A DNA stretch of 33,713 bases, taken from IMG/VR virus record IMGVR_UViG_3300035698_008689, positions 1 to 33,713 of that record; one strand, written 5' to 3'. Source of the DNA: a virus. How positions within the stretch are numbered: the stretch's first letter is position 1; each line of letters starts with the position of its first letter. The notes below the pieces were generated by a model. It searched no databases, was not told the DNA's origin, and saw nothing but the letters and a program-made list of their open reading frames with translations. The position numbers were made by a program, and so were the translations under genes. This document shows, piece by piece, positions 21,716-30,620 of this stretch.

Positions 21716-22693
21716 ATGGTATTACAATTTGATAAAAACGAAAAAGTATATGAATCTGATCTAAATAACTTAGCAGTTATGAATTACCAATCGGTAAGAG
21801 ATGGCTGTACAGTTATTCAAAGAACTCCACAAATCATGGGAGTTAGAGTTGAAGCGGGAAGCGTGTTTTTTACAAGTACTGTTGTTACAGTATCGCAAGC
21901 AGATGTTTCAATTACAGCAGCTGATCCTAGTAACAATAGGTTAGACCTTATTGTTGTTAATGCTTCTGGTGTTGCAAGTGTAATAACAGGTACACCTGCA
22001 CTTGAACCACAGACACCTACATATGATCCGCTAACTTATGTTGTATTGGCTAGGGTATTGGTACAAGATATATCAACTCAAATCTTCACGGCAGACATTC
22101 GAGACTTGAGAGTTTTAAGATATGAATTATTTTCAAAATTTATTGAATCTTCAATCGTTGCACAATCAACAGTTGTTGTCACTCATAACTTGGGAGATGC
22201 TGAACCAATGGTAAGTTGTTACGAAGGCGGAACAGTATTAGTAATTCCAGAATCAGTAACACTAGATAACACCAACCAATTAACAGTAACGTTCGATCCT
22301 GTGTTCACCGGAAGGATAATAGTATTTGGTGGAACAGGTGGATTACCAGTTGGCGGAGGAAGTCTTACATTAACAGTTGCAGAACAAGACGGAACACCAA
22401 CAGTACTTACAGTTAATGAATTAAAATTATCAGATGGTACATTAACCGATGATGGTTCAGGTGTTGTTAGCTTAGATCTATCTGGAACTATTAACTCGTA
22501 TATTCACAGCCAAGGTGTGACATCAGCAACTTGGACAGTTACACATAATTTAGGTGAAAAGTATGTTAGCGTTATGGTTTATGATTCAACCGATGTATGG
22601 ATTCAACCTAATAGTATAACATTAGTGGACGCTAATACATTGACAATTGGATTATCAGGATCAATTGTAGGAACTGCAGTTGTTAAAAAGTAG
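21716..22693 (+). CDS. Tail fibre protein with two copies of the shared C-terminal beta module
   Basis: This encodes 325 aa. The N-terminal 130 residues match a common fibre head module (YESDLNNLAVMNYQSVRDG, NNRLDLIVVNASGVASVITG). Then come two copies of a ~60-residue module repeated across this cluster: one internal (VVVTHNLGDAEPMVSCYEGG to GRIIVFGG) and one at the C-terminus (WTVTHNLGEKYVSVMVYDST to the last residue). A low-complexity linker sits between them. The carboxy-terminal copy probably forms the receptor-facing knob. ATG 21716 is 11 nt after GGTGA, a long spacing. Confidence 0.72.
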   Translation: MVLQFDKNEKVYESDLNNLAVMNYQSVRDGCTVIQRTPQIMGVRVEAGSVFFTSTVVTVSQADVSITAADPSNNRLDLIVVNASGVASVITGTPALEPQTPTYDPLTYVVLARVLVQDISTQIFTADIRDLRVLRYELFSKFIESSIVAQSTVVVTHNLGDAEPMVSCYEGGTVLVIPESVTLDNTNQLTVTFDPVFTGRIIVFGGTGGLPVGGGSLTLTVAEQDGTPTVLTVNELKLSDGTLTDDGSGVVSLDLSGTINSYIHSQGVTSATWTVTHNLGEKYVSVMVYDSTDVWIQPNSITLVDANTLTIGLSGSIVGTAVVKK

Positions 22694-22702
22694 GTGAACA
22701 TA

Positions 22703-23539
22703 ATGGTTAGATTTATAGGGAATGCAGAAGAAATTAGATTAGTTAATTTATTACCTGGATCTGCTCCAGGATCTCCATCAGAAGGAGACTTGTATTACGA
22801 CACGGTTGCTAAAGTTCTTAAACTACGAAACGACACAGCCTTCTTAGATTTATTAACCGAAGGCTCTGGAATAGAAGTTACAGACTTTACAGCAAAAGGT
22901 GATATGTTAATTGCAACAGGTGCAGGAACATACATCGCATTAGGTGTAGGTACTGATGGATATATTTTAACTGCAAACTCTGGCGAATCCACTGGAGTTG
23001 CATGGACAATACCAGCTGGGGATATTAACGAAGTTATCGCAGGAGCAGGTTTGACCGGTGGCGGATCTTCAGGATCTGTTACACTAGATGCTGTTGGTGG
23101 CAATGGAATTTATGTTTCAGCAAATTCATTTGCTGTTGATTTATCTGCGACCTCAGGTTTAAGTTTTTTGACAGGTGCATTAGAAATAGATGATTCTGTT
23201 GCTGGTTGGGGTCTTGACATTGTAAACAAAATTATAAAGATTGATCCAAGTGATACTAGTATTTTTGATACATCGGTATTAACAAACACAGTATCTAAAG
23301 TTCCAGTCTGTAGTGTTGTTAAAACTTATGTTGATGCAACAGCAAAACAATATACCCAAGCATTCACAACGCAAACAATTATTATCGTTTCACATAGTTT
23401 GGCGAGATACCCGATAGTTCAAATTTTAGATTCTTCTGGATATGTAGTGATCCCAGATGAAGTTCAACACACAACTACAAGTTCATTCACAGTAACATTC
23501 TCAGTAGCAACAACAGGTACGATTGTATATGTTGGTTAG
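22703..23539 (+). CDS. Tail fibre protein, short paralogue of the fibre family
   Basis: This encodes 278 aa. ATG 22703 lies 5 nt after GGTGA; a GTG at 22694 is within that site. An N-terminal module (VRFIGNAEEIRLVNLLPGSA, GDLYYDTVAKVLKLRND) is a divergent form of the anchor seen in the next three genes. The middle has the shaft motif ITSL-type GAGLTGGGSSGSVTLDAVGG with NGIYVSANSFAVDLS, common in trimeric fibres. The C-terminus (IIVSHSLARYPIVQILDSSG to GTIVYVG) is another copy of the shared knob module. It probably assembles as a trimer on the baseplate. Confidence 0.7.
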   Translation: MVRFIGNAEEIRLVNLLPGSAPGSPSEGDLYYDTVAKVLKLRNDTAFLDLLTEGSGIEVTDFTAKGDMLIATGAGTYIALGVGTDGYILTANSGESTGVAWTIPAGDINEVIAGAGLTGGGSSGSVTLDAVGGNGIYVSANSFAVDLSATSGLSFLTGALEIDDSVAGWGLDIVNKIIKIDPSDTSIFDTSVLTNTVSKVPVCSVVKTYVDATAKQYTQAFTTQTIIIVSHSLARYPIVQILDSSGYVVIPDEVQHTTTSSFTVTFSVATTGTIVYVG

Positions 23540-23547
23540 GTGATTAT

Positions 23548-26112
23548 ATGGTAAGAATAATAGGAAATTTAAATTTCGATGAAAACGAAGCAAAAAATAT
23601 GGTTGTTCATACAGGAACAGCGTTTCCCGCAACACCAACTGCTGGTCAATTATTCTACCGTTCAGACTTAATAAAGACTTATTATTATAGCGGAACATCA
23701 TGGGTAGACTTGAAATCTATCGCAGACATTGATGTTAATGATTTAAAATTATCATACAGCTCAAAAGGTGGATTGAATACATCAATTGATTATGCAGCTG
23801 GAGACACACCACAAACTGGTAACAACTGGATTGAAGATGAAAAGTATGGTTGGTGGCAAGGAAGAAATTCATTAGCAATGTCATCTGAATTTGATTCCGA
23901 AGTTACTAGAACCGGAAAATATACAGTAAAGCTTTCAGCTACAGACATTACAGGTGCTGGATACATTGCAAATATAAATGCAGTGTATGCTGTTGATTAT
24001 TTGAAAAGAAAGGCTCCGAGAATGAATGGTAGTTCTAAATATAGATTAACGTGCTATGTAAAAGGAAACAATGTTGCGACAGATGCTGCATATTTAGAAG
24101 TAAAAGAATACAATGTAACATCTTTAATTGTTACAAATACAAGCACGAAATTATCAGGGACATTTGATTGGACTCCAATTGTAATGGAATTTACTTCAAA
24201 TGCATCTACTGATAGATTTTGTATGAAGTTTGTTAATGGTGTTGTTGGAAATATTTCAGATGTATGGTTCGATGCAAATTCAATGACACTCGAAAAAATT
24301 ACTACCGACACAACATATGTTGGGAACACTGCAGAAAGAATAAGACCGATGTTCCAAGCATCTTCATATGATAATTATATCGACCAAACACAAGTAGTAA
24401 AAGATAGAAATCAGCCAGCTGGAACAAATAAATACGGTTCAGATTTCACACCCAGTGTTGATAACTTATCTAATATTAGCATTCAAATGTATGCTACAAG
24501 CGGAACTGCAACAGGTACGGTGTTAGTTAGTATTCAAGGTGCATCTGCTAATTTACCAGATGGAGTTATATATTTCGAAGATACTTTTGATTTAACATCA
24601 TTAACTTCTGGATATGTAGAATATAAAATTCCGATGCCATGTGTGTTAGAAGCTGGAACTCAATATTTCATTACATTAGATTTCGCGAATCATACAGGTT
24701 CAGAAGTATATTTAAGAGCAAGTACAGCGTCCATTAATTATGGCGCGATTGACACTGGTGCAGGATGGATTGCATGGTCACCTAAAATTTATTATAATAC
24801 TTATTTAAACGCACAGACACAAGGATATAAAATTATTTGTAACGGTATAAAAACCGAGATAAAATCAGATAAGTTTGGATTCTTAGATGATTCGGTTATT
24901 GATTTAGATAACGGGTTGTATCGATGGAACATCGGAAACTCCAGTAATACATTAATTACAGAAGCACAATATTGGTCATTCATGAACCAATTAATCGAAC
25001 AAACTGGGGACTTTTTCATTTGGTTATCGAATTCTATTGGAATGGATATCCCATCAACTGCAAAATCTGGAACAGGAACATTCAAAGTAAACTTTGGAGC
25101 AAGAGCAAAAAGAGTTACATTCGACACTAAATATTATTCACTCGCTGGAGATAATTTTAAAATGGAATGGTCTTATGATAACGAATCTTGGACTGCTCTA
25201 CCATTGATTTTAGACAATTCCGTAAATGAATTAGTTCAATCATACGACATTGACACTGATGGGATTTATGTTAGATTCACATTGAGTAATGCAGGTGGTG
25301 GATTCAGAAGTAAGTTTTATCGATTCAATATTGAAGCTGAATTAGATACTTCCACAATCGCAACAGGATTATTTTATCCATTGTTACAAGAGCATGCATT
25401 CACAGAATCAATAAAATTACCACAAGAGGTAAATAGAATTTATTACAGAACCAAAAAATATCAAAATGCTGATGGAGTTCTGATGCCAGCATTAGAATAT
25501 TATTCAAATTCCTCAGGTGTAGCGATCGGACATACATTCGTGCAGATTGACAATTCACAGGAACCAAACGCTTGTATAATTTTCGAAAGCGAAACAACAG
25601 GATTCACTCAGACTGGTGGAGGTTCTTCTGTTGGAACAGGATACTCAATTAATAACAATGAATATATGACATTAGGCACCTATTATTCAGAGCTTAGAGT
25701 TACGTACAAAATTGGAATCGGTTCACATACATTCAATGATATTACAATGAATGCATTGTATACATCTGTTGATTCTTCATATCCTGAAGATACATTCGTT
25801 TCTAGTAATCAATCCAATATTGTTATTGGAATACGAGAACAAAATGATAAGGAAAGTATTAATGAATTGGGTGTAGAATTACAGAATGTTAAGAATGGAT
25901 TGAATGACAAATTGAATAAATTCACTCAAACATTTACTGCAATCACGACAGTAACAGCATTTCATAATTTAGATTCAGAAAATATTATGGTGAATGTTTA
26001 TGATGATACAGGCGCAAAGATTATCCCTTCAACAATTACGATTGTTGATGTTGATAATATTACAGTTACATTTAGCGGTTCAACAACAGGTAAAATAATA
26101 ATTATTGGATGA
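23548..26112 (+). CDS. Long tail fibre / receptor-binding protein A
   Basis: This encodes 854 aa starting at ATG 23548 behind AGGTGATTAT. Residues 1-52 are the shared anchor (NMVVHTGTAFPATPTAGQLF, YYYSGTSWVDL). A carbohydrate-binding-like beta-sandwich follows at about 85-250 (EVTRTGKYTVKLSA, KYRLTCYVKGNN, VWFDANSMTLEKI). The long central part shares landmarks with the next gene (IICNGIKTEIKS, DSVIDLDNGLYRW, ELDTSTIATGLFYP, NRIYYRTKKYQNADGV, IDNSQEPNACI). The end (TAFHNLDSENIMVNVYDDTG to KIIIIG) is the shared knob. Two full-length paralogues in tandem suggest duplication and divergence of receptor-binding proteins. No enzyme motif is visible. Confidence 0.78.
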   Translation: MVRIIGNLNFDENEAKNMVVHTGTAFPATPTAGQLFYRSDLIKTYYYSGTSWVDLKSIADIDVNDLKLSYSSKGGLNTSIDYAAGDTPQTGNNWIEDEKYGWWQGRNSLAMSSEFDSEVTRTGKYTVKLSATDITGAGYIANINAVYAVDYLKRKAPRMNGSSKYRLTCYVKGNNVATDAAYLEVKEYNVTSLIVTNTSTKLSGTFDWTPIVMEFTSNASTDRFCMKFVNGVVGNISDVWFDANSMTLEKITTDTTYVGNTAERIRPMFQASSYDNYIDQTQVVKDRNQPAGTNKYGSDFTPSVDNLSNISIQMYATSGTATGTVLVSIQGASANLPDGVIYFEDTFDLTSLTSGYVEYKIPMPCVLEAGTQYFITLDFANHTGSEVYLRASTASINYGAIDTGAGWIAWSPKIYYNTYLNAQTQGYKIICNGIKTEIKSDKFGFLDDSVIDLDNGLYRWNIGNSSNTLITEAQYWSFMNQLIEQTGDFFIWLSNSIGMDIPSTAKSGTGTFKVNFGARAKRVTFDTKYYSLAGDNFKMEWSYDNESWTALPLILDNSVNELVQSYDIDTDGIYVRFTLSNAGGGFRSKFYRFNIEAELDTSTIATGLFYPLLQEHAFTESIKLPQEVNRIYYRTKKYQNADGVLMPALEYYSNSSGVAIGHTFVQIDNSQEPNACIIFESETTGFTQTGGGSSVGTGYSINNNEYMTLGTYYSELRVTYKIGIGSHTFNDITMNALYTSVDSSYPEDTFVSSNQSNIVIGIREQNDKESINELGVELQNVKNGLNDKLNKFTQTFTAITTVTAFHNLDSENIMVNVYDDTGAKIIPSTITIVDVDNITVTFSGSTTGKIIIIG

Positions 26113-26118
26113 TTATAT

Positions 26119-28677
26119 ATGGTAAAAGCAATCGGAAGTATAGACTTAGATGAGAATCAATCGGAAAACATGGTTGTAGATAGTGGTACATCTTTTCCAG
26201 TTGCACCAACATCCGGTCAATTATTCTATCGAACAGATTTAAAATTATTATATTATTACGATGTTATAGAATGGATGGAACAATCTGGGATCCCAAGCAA
26301 AGACATCAGCGAATTAAAGTTAGCTACTGAAGTTTCTGGAGGAATCTTAAATGGTTCATTCGAAAAAGGAACAGGTAGCAGAACAACAAATGGAATTATC
26401 GGAACAGATTATGATTATGGCTGGGGACTTTATAAAGGTTCATCAGCTGTTTGTGAAGCTGGTTTCGATCCGAATGTTAAATATTCCGGAACGCAATCAA
26501 TGAAGCTTAACGTAACGACAGCAAGTGGACTGACGACATTAATGAATCATTTCGATTGGACTAATTATGCGGCGTGGGCAAAATCAAGAAGTAAGTATTA
26601 TATTAAAGTTAAACCATCAACTAAGTATAGATTCTCATTTATGTATAGGATGCAAGATGTTTCAACCACTACTGGCAATTTCCAAATGCGATGTTATATG
26701 TCTAATGATGTTTTCATAAATACACAATCTTTCTTAAATGCATTTGGCAACGGAACTATTGATTGGACTCCATACACATATGAATTTTCAACCGATTCTG
26801 ATGTTGAGTATGCTAAATTATTTTTTTCATTATATAATGAAACCGGAACAGTTTGGATTGATGATGTGAAGTTCGAAGAGATTTATGAAGACGCTCTTTT
26901 TGATTCTAACGTCGTTTCTAAAGTTAGACCGGTATTCCAGTCACAATCAAGGACAGATCAAGTTGACCAAAATTTAGATATTACTGGATTAGTTTATACA
27001 AATATATATTCATTAACAACTGCAATTGATGAAGGTTCAGCACATAAACAAACGATTAATACTAGAGCTAATAATGTTTATTCTGTGAAAGTTGTTGTTG
27101 CCGATAAAGGAACAGGTGACTGGACTGCAATTTTACATGATTCAAGTAATAATGAACTCGCAAGACATAAAATAGTGAATGCTTCATTGACAGATGGAGT
27201 ATTTAATGAATTTCTATTACAGGCGAATAATGTCTTCTGGGAAACTTTTGGAGCTGTTCATTTACATTTAATATCTAGTGTTGCAGACGGTACTGCAAGA
27301 TGTGGTACAACCGAAAGTTTAGAGACTTGTAGTTATATCCAAACGTTCACAAAACGAAACAACAGTTTTTCTTTAATTTGTAACGGCGTAAAGACCGAAT
27401 TAACTACTAAAGATTCAACAGGAATGTTGCATGAATCCATCATAGACATTGATAACGCTAAATATTCATACTACCAGATGTATGGTTCGAATTATGATGG
27501 AGCAGCAAGAAACGATATTTTAGAAACCAGTCTTGGCGGTGGAACATCAACTGTCAGACGTGCATATAATGGCTTTTCAATGTCAACAGGAGAAGTCTAT
27601 TCTAATTCAGGATCTGAAGAAAGATACTTTATTTGGAAAGTAAACACAATATTACCTATAAAACACTTACGCATAAAGACCGAGGGATATTCGTTTAATA
27701 CAAATCCGATATTATGGCAAGTGTCTAAGGACAAAATAAATTGGGAAACTGTTTTTACTGTTAATATCGGTGGAAACTCCAGAGTATACGGAGACATCGA
27801 AACAGATTTAATGAATGGTGAAAATTCATTCTATCTTAGATTATACAAGAACACAAATTTATATTTAAGTTTAATATCTCTTGGGATTGAAGCAGACTTA
27901 GACACAAGCACAGTTCCAACAGGATTTTTATATCCAACAGATGTAGAACATCGATTTACGAAAACGATATTTTCAAACACAGACTCTATTGATATTGGGA
28001 GAATTTATTACAGAAAGAATAAATTCGTTAATAGCTACGGAGTGATCCAGCCAGCATTAGAATACACAGACAACAACAATTGGTACATTACCCATACCTT
28101 TTTAGAGATAGATAACAGCCAAGAAGCAAACCCATGTGTTTCTATATTAGATGACACTACTAATTGGCAACAATCTGGTTCTGGTTCTCCGGAAAGCACC
28201 ACTGGGTACATCTTAAACGATGGCGAACATCTAGCTATTACCTCAGTATCTCAAGATGCTTCAATCGTTTATAAAATAGGAACAGGAACAACTACATTTT
28301 CGAACATTACAAAGAATAGTTTTTATTTAACTTCTAATAATCAGTTCGCAGACATTTCAAATATGTCCAGCAGATCATTCACTTATGTATCTGGGATCTT
28401 AGAAGCAAACATACCGCAATCAATAAAAAAAGTAAGCAAAGATTTACAATTATTGAAAATGTCAAATAAGAATGACATCAAACGAGTTGTAGCTGATATT
28501 GATGCAACTACTGATATTAATGTTTATCATGATTTAAATACCGAAGATGTAATCATTAATGTTATTGATGACACCAATGAAGTAATAATCCCCAATAGCG
28601 TAACGATCATAGATAAGAACACAATCAATGTAACATTTACATTAGGAATTACAGGAAAAATAATAATCATAGGATAA
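26119..28677 (+). CDS. Long tail fibre / receptor-binding protein B (paralogue of A)
   Basis: This encodes 852 aa, almost the same length as its upstream neighbour and with the same layout. Anchor (NMVVDSGTSFPVAPTSGQLF), carbohydrate-binding-like domain at about 70-255 (KYSGTQSMKLNVT, KYRFSFMYRMQDV, VWIDDVKFEEI), central landmarks (LICNGVKTELTT, ESIIDIDNAKYS, DLDTSTVPTGFLYP, GRIYYRKNKFVNSYGV, IDNSQEANPCV) and shared knob (VYHDLNTEDVIINVIDDTNE to KIIIIG) are recognisable. Similarity is strongest at both ends and weaker in the region about 290-440. ATG 26119 follows GATGATTAT only 6 nt after the previous stop. Confidence 0.78.
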   Translation: MVKAIGSIDLDENQSENMVVDSGTSFPVAPTSGQLFYRTDLKLLYYYDVIEWMEQSGIPSKDISELKLATEVSGGILNGSFEKGTGSRTTNGIIGTDYDYGWGLYKGSSAVCEAGFDPNVKYSGTQSMKLNVTTASGLTTLMNHFDWTNYAAWAKSRSKYYIKVKPSTKYRFSFMYRMQDVSTTTGNFQMRCYMSNDVFINTQSFLNAFGNGTIDWTPYTYEFSTDSDVEYAKLFFSLYNETGTVWIDDVKFEEIYEDALFDSNVVSKVRPVFQSQSRTDQVDQNLDITGLVYTNIYSLTTAIDEGSAHKQTINTRANNVYSVKVVVADKGTGDWTAILHDSSNNELARHKIVNASLTDGVFNEFLLQANNVFWETFGAVHLHLISSVADGTARCGTTESLETCSYIQTFTKRNNSFSLICNGVKTELTTKDSTGMLHESIIDIDNAKYSYYQMYGSNYDGAARNDILETSLGGGTSTVRRAYNGFSMSTGEVYSNSGSEERYFIWKVNTILPIKHLRIKTEGYSFNTNPILWQVSKDKINWETVFTVNIGGNSRVYGDIETDLMNGENSFYLRLYKNTNLYLSLISLGIEADLDTSTVPTGFLYPTDVEHRFTKTIFSNTDSIDIGRIYYRKNKFVNSYGVIQPALEYTDNNNWYITHTFLEIDNSQEANPCVSILDDTTNWQQSGSGSPESTTGYILNDGEHLAITSVSQDASIVYKIGTGTTTFSNITKNSFYLTSNNQFADISNMSSRSFTYVSGILEANIPQSIKKVSKDLQLLKMSNKNDIKRVVADIDATTDINVYHDLNTEDVIINVIDDTNEVIIPNSVTIIDKNTINVTFTLGITGKIIIIG

Positions 28678-28680
28678 ATT

Positions 28681-28696
28681 AATTATATTTAAATTA
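28681..28696 (+). promoter_or_regulatory. Archaeal TATA-type promoter before the last fibre and lysis genes
   Basis: AATTATATTTAAATTA matches the shared box. CATATATATAC at 28709-28719 lies in the expected start region, just before AAAAAGGTGAAATT and the ATG at 28733. Confidence 0.65.
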
Positions 28697-28732
28697 ATTA
28701 AATTATTCATATATATACAAAAAGGTGAAATT

Positions 28733-30616
28733 ATGAAAGTATATGGACCACTTGATATGCAAAAGAGCGAGATCGAAAATTTCGTCATTGATGTAGGAAC
28801 AGCATTCCCAGGGACACCAACCTTTGGGCAAATGTTCACACGAACCGATTTAAGCAAAATTTATTGGTATAATGGTGCAGCATGGACAGAATTAGCAGCA
28901 GCTTCTGGATCAGTTGCATTCACAGACCTTACAGACGTTCCTGCTAGTTATTCAGGACAAGGAACTAATATTGTCAGAGTAAACTCAGGAGCAAGTGCAT
29001 TAGAATTTTTATCAACAGTACCTATCTTAAATGGTGGTACTGGACAAACAACAGCAAACACAGCATTAAATGCTTTCTTACCAACACAAGGTGGAAACGC
29101 TGGTAAAGTATTACAAACCGATGCAACTAACACTAGTTGGGAAACCCCAGCATCTACAGGCACAGAATCTTTAGGATTATATGAGGATTTATCAGCTGGG
29201 GATTTAGTACAAATTGTTGATGATGCTGGTGTTGCAAAGTATGCAAAGATTAAATGTGGTGCTAACAAATTTTCAAAGGGGAACACATTTACTGGATCAG
29301 GCACAGCAACCGACACTCAAATTGTTTCATTATCATCTACTAAGATAATATATTCATACGATGTATCAAGTTCATGTTATGCAGTATGTGGAACTATTTC
29401 AGGTGAGACTATTACTTTCGGATCAGAGACTTCAATTGATCCAACTGTAAATTTTCTTGCAGACATGGAAAAACTAGACTCAACTCATGTGATTATTGCT
29501 TATTCAGATGCATCAACGTTATATCCAAGAGTCGTGATTGTTGATAATACAACAGGAACTACGATTGTTCCCGGAACTGTAGTTTCGCTTAATACTGCAA
29601 GTTGTCATAATTCAATATTTGTTAGTAGGATTGACGACACTCATTTCCTTGCAGTATATTCAAAATCCAATGGCGGGAATTATGATATTGTTGGAAGGAG
29701 ATGTACAGTCTCTGGAACCACAATCACTCAAGGAGCAGAACAAGCATTAGCGACTAATGTTACAGAATATATAACAGCAGTAACTGTATTAGACAGTTCA
29801 ACATTTAGTATCTCTTATAATGATTCTGGATATTACACAGCAGCTGGTTCTATCAGTGGAGACACCCTAACACTAGGAGCTGGAGTTTTAACATTAATTA
29901 ATAATTATAAGAAACCTATTAGAATATCTGACTCAAGTTATATGTTGGCAGATGATGATGGATGGCGTTCCAATTTAGCAGGAATCAGAACTGAATTATA
30001 CTCTGTATCAGGTACAACTACAACTTTACAATCTGTCAATCGTAGATTAATGATGATGATATACACTAGTACGAATGAAAATATCGAATATGTGTCAGGG
30101 ACAAGTGTTGGTGAAACAGGCGAAGTTATGTTATTATATATCGGTTCTGTTTCAGATAACGCGATTATCGTTCATGCAAAAGCTAATGGAAACTCGGTGA
30201 ACATCGGTTCTGTATATTCTATCGGAAATGCATCAGCGAGCTATGTATCTGAATGTGATATCAATTATTTAGATAATGGATTTGCTATTAGTTCTATACG
30301 AACAAATAGTAACGGCGTAATAACGATGATGAAATATAACGACGGATTCTCATGTATTGGAGCGATGTCAGAAGCTGGAACTGCAGGACAAACAAAATCT
30401 GCTAATTTATTGTTTACAACAAATGATGAACAGACTGGATTAACCCCAGGACAAAGTTATTATATAGATGAAGACGGTGGATTATCAGCGACACAAGAAG
30501 GAAAAAATGATAATAATCAAGAATATTATAGTACAACACCAGCAGGAATCGCAATAAGCAGCACAAAGTTATTATTGAATAATACAATAAATAAAAACAA
30601 TGTTGACAGATGGTGA
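28733..30616 (+). CDS. Tail fibre with probable beta-propeller domain
   Basis: This encodes 627 aa. The N-terminal ~55 residues are the shared anchor (IENFVIDVGTAFPGTPTFG, YWYNGAAWTEL). Then come common fibre modules: LTDVPASYSGQGTNIVRV and ILNGGTGQTTANTALNAF, with VLQTDATNTSWETP. Residues about 195-545 contain repeats of about 45-50 residues (TKIIYSYDVSSSCYAV, THVIIAYSDASTLYPRVVIV, THFLAVYSKSNGGNYDIVG, STFSISYNDSGYYTAAG) with a strand-turn-strand character that suggests a beta-propeller. The C-terminus (GLTPGQSYYIDEDGGLS, PAGIAISSTKLLL) is a frequent fibre ending and differs from the knob of the two preceding genes. It may bind a different receptor. It has its own promoter. Confidence 0.75.
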   Translation: MKVYGPLDMQKSEIENFVIDVGTAFPGTPTFGQMFTRTDLSKIYWYNGAAWTELAAASGSVAFTDLTDVPASYSGQGTNIVRVNSGASALEFLSTVPILNGGTGQTTANTALNAFLPTQGGNAGKVLQTDATNTSWETPASTGTESLGLYEDLSAGDLVQIVDDAGVAKYAKIKCGANKFSKGNTFTGSGTATDTQIVSLSSTKIIYSYDVSSSCYAVCGTISGETITFGSETSIDPTVNFLADMEKLDSTHVIIAYSDASTLYPRVVIVDNTTGTTIVPGTVVSLNTASCHNSIFVSRIDDTHFLAVYSKSNGGNYDIVGRRCTVSGTTITQGAEQALATNVTEYITAVTVLDSSTFSISYNDSGYYTAAGSISGDTLTLGAGVLTLINNYKKPIRISDSSYMLADDDGWRSNLAGIRTELYSVSGTTTTLQSVNRRLMMMIYTSTNENIEYVSGTSVGETGEVMLLYIGSVSDNAIIVHAKANGNSVNIGSVYSIGNASASYVSECDINYLDNGFAISSIRTNSNGVITMMKYNDGFSCIGAMSEAGTAGQTKSANLLFTTNDEQTGLTPGQSYYIDEDGGLSATQEGKNDNNQEYYSTTPAGIAISSTKLLLNNTINKNNVDRW

Positions 30617-30620
30617 ATTT

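Noticed and set aside
21716-30616. Diversity-generating retroelement acting on the fibres
   Set aside because: No reverse transcriptase and no template/variable repeat pair with adenine-biased differences is visible in the window.
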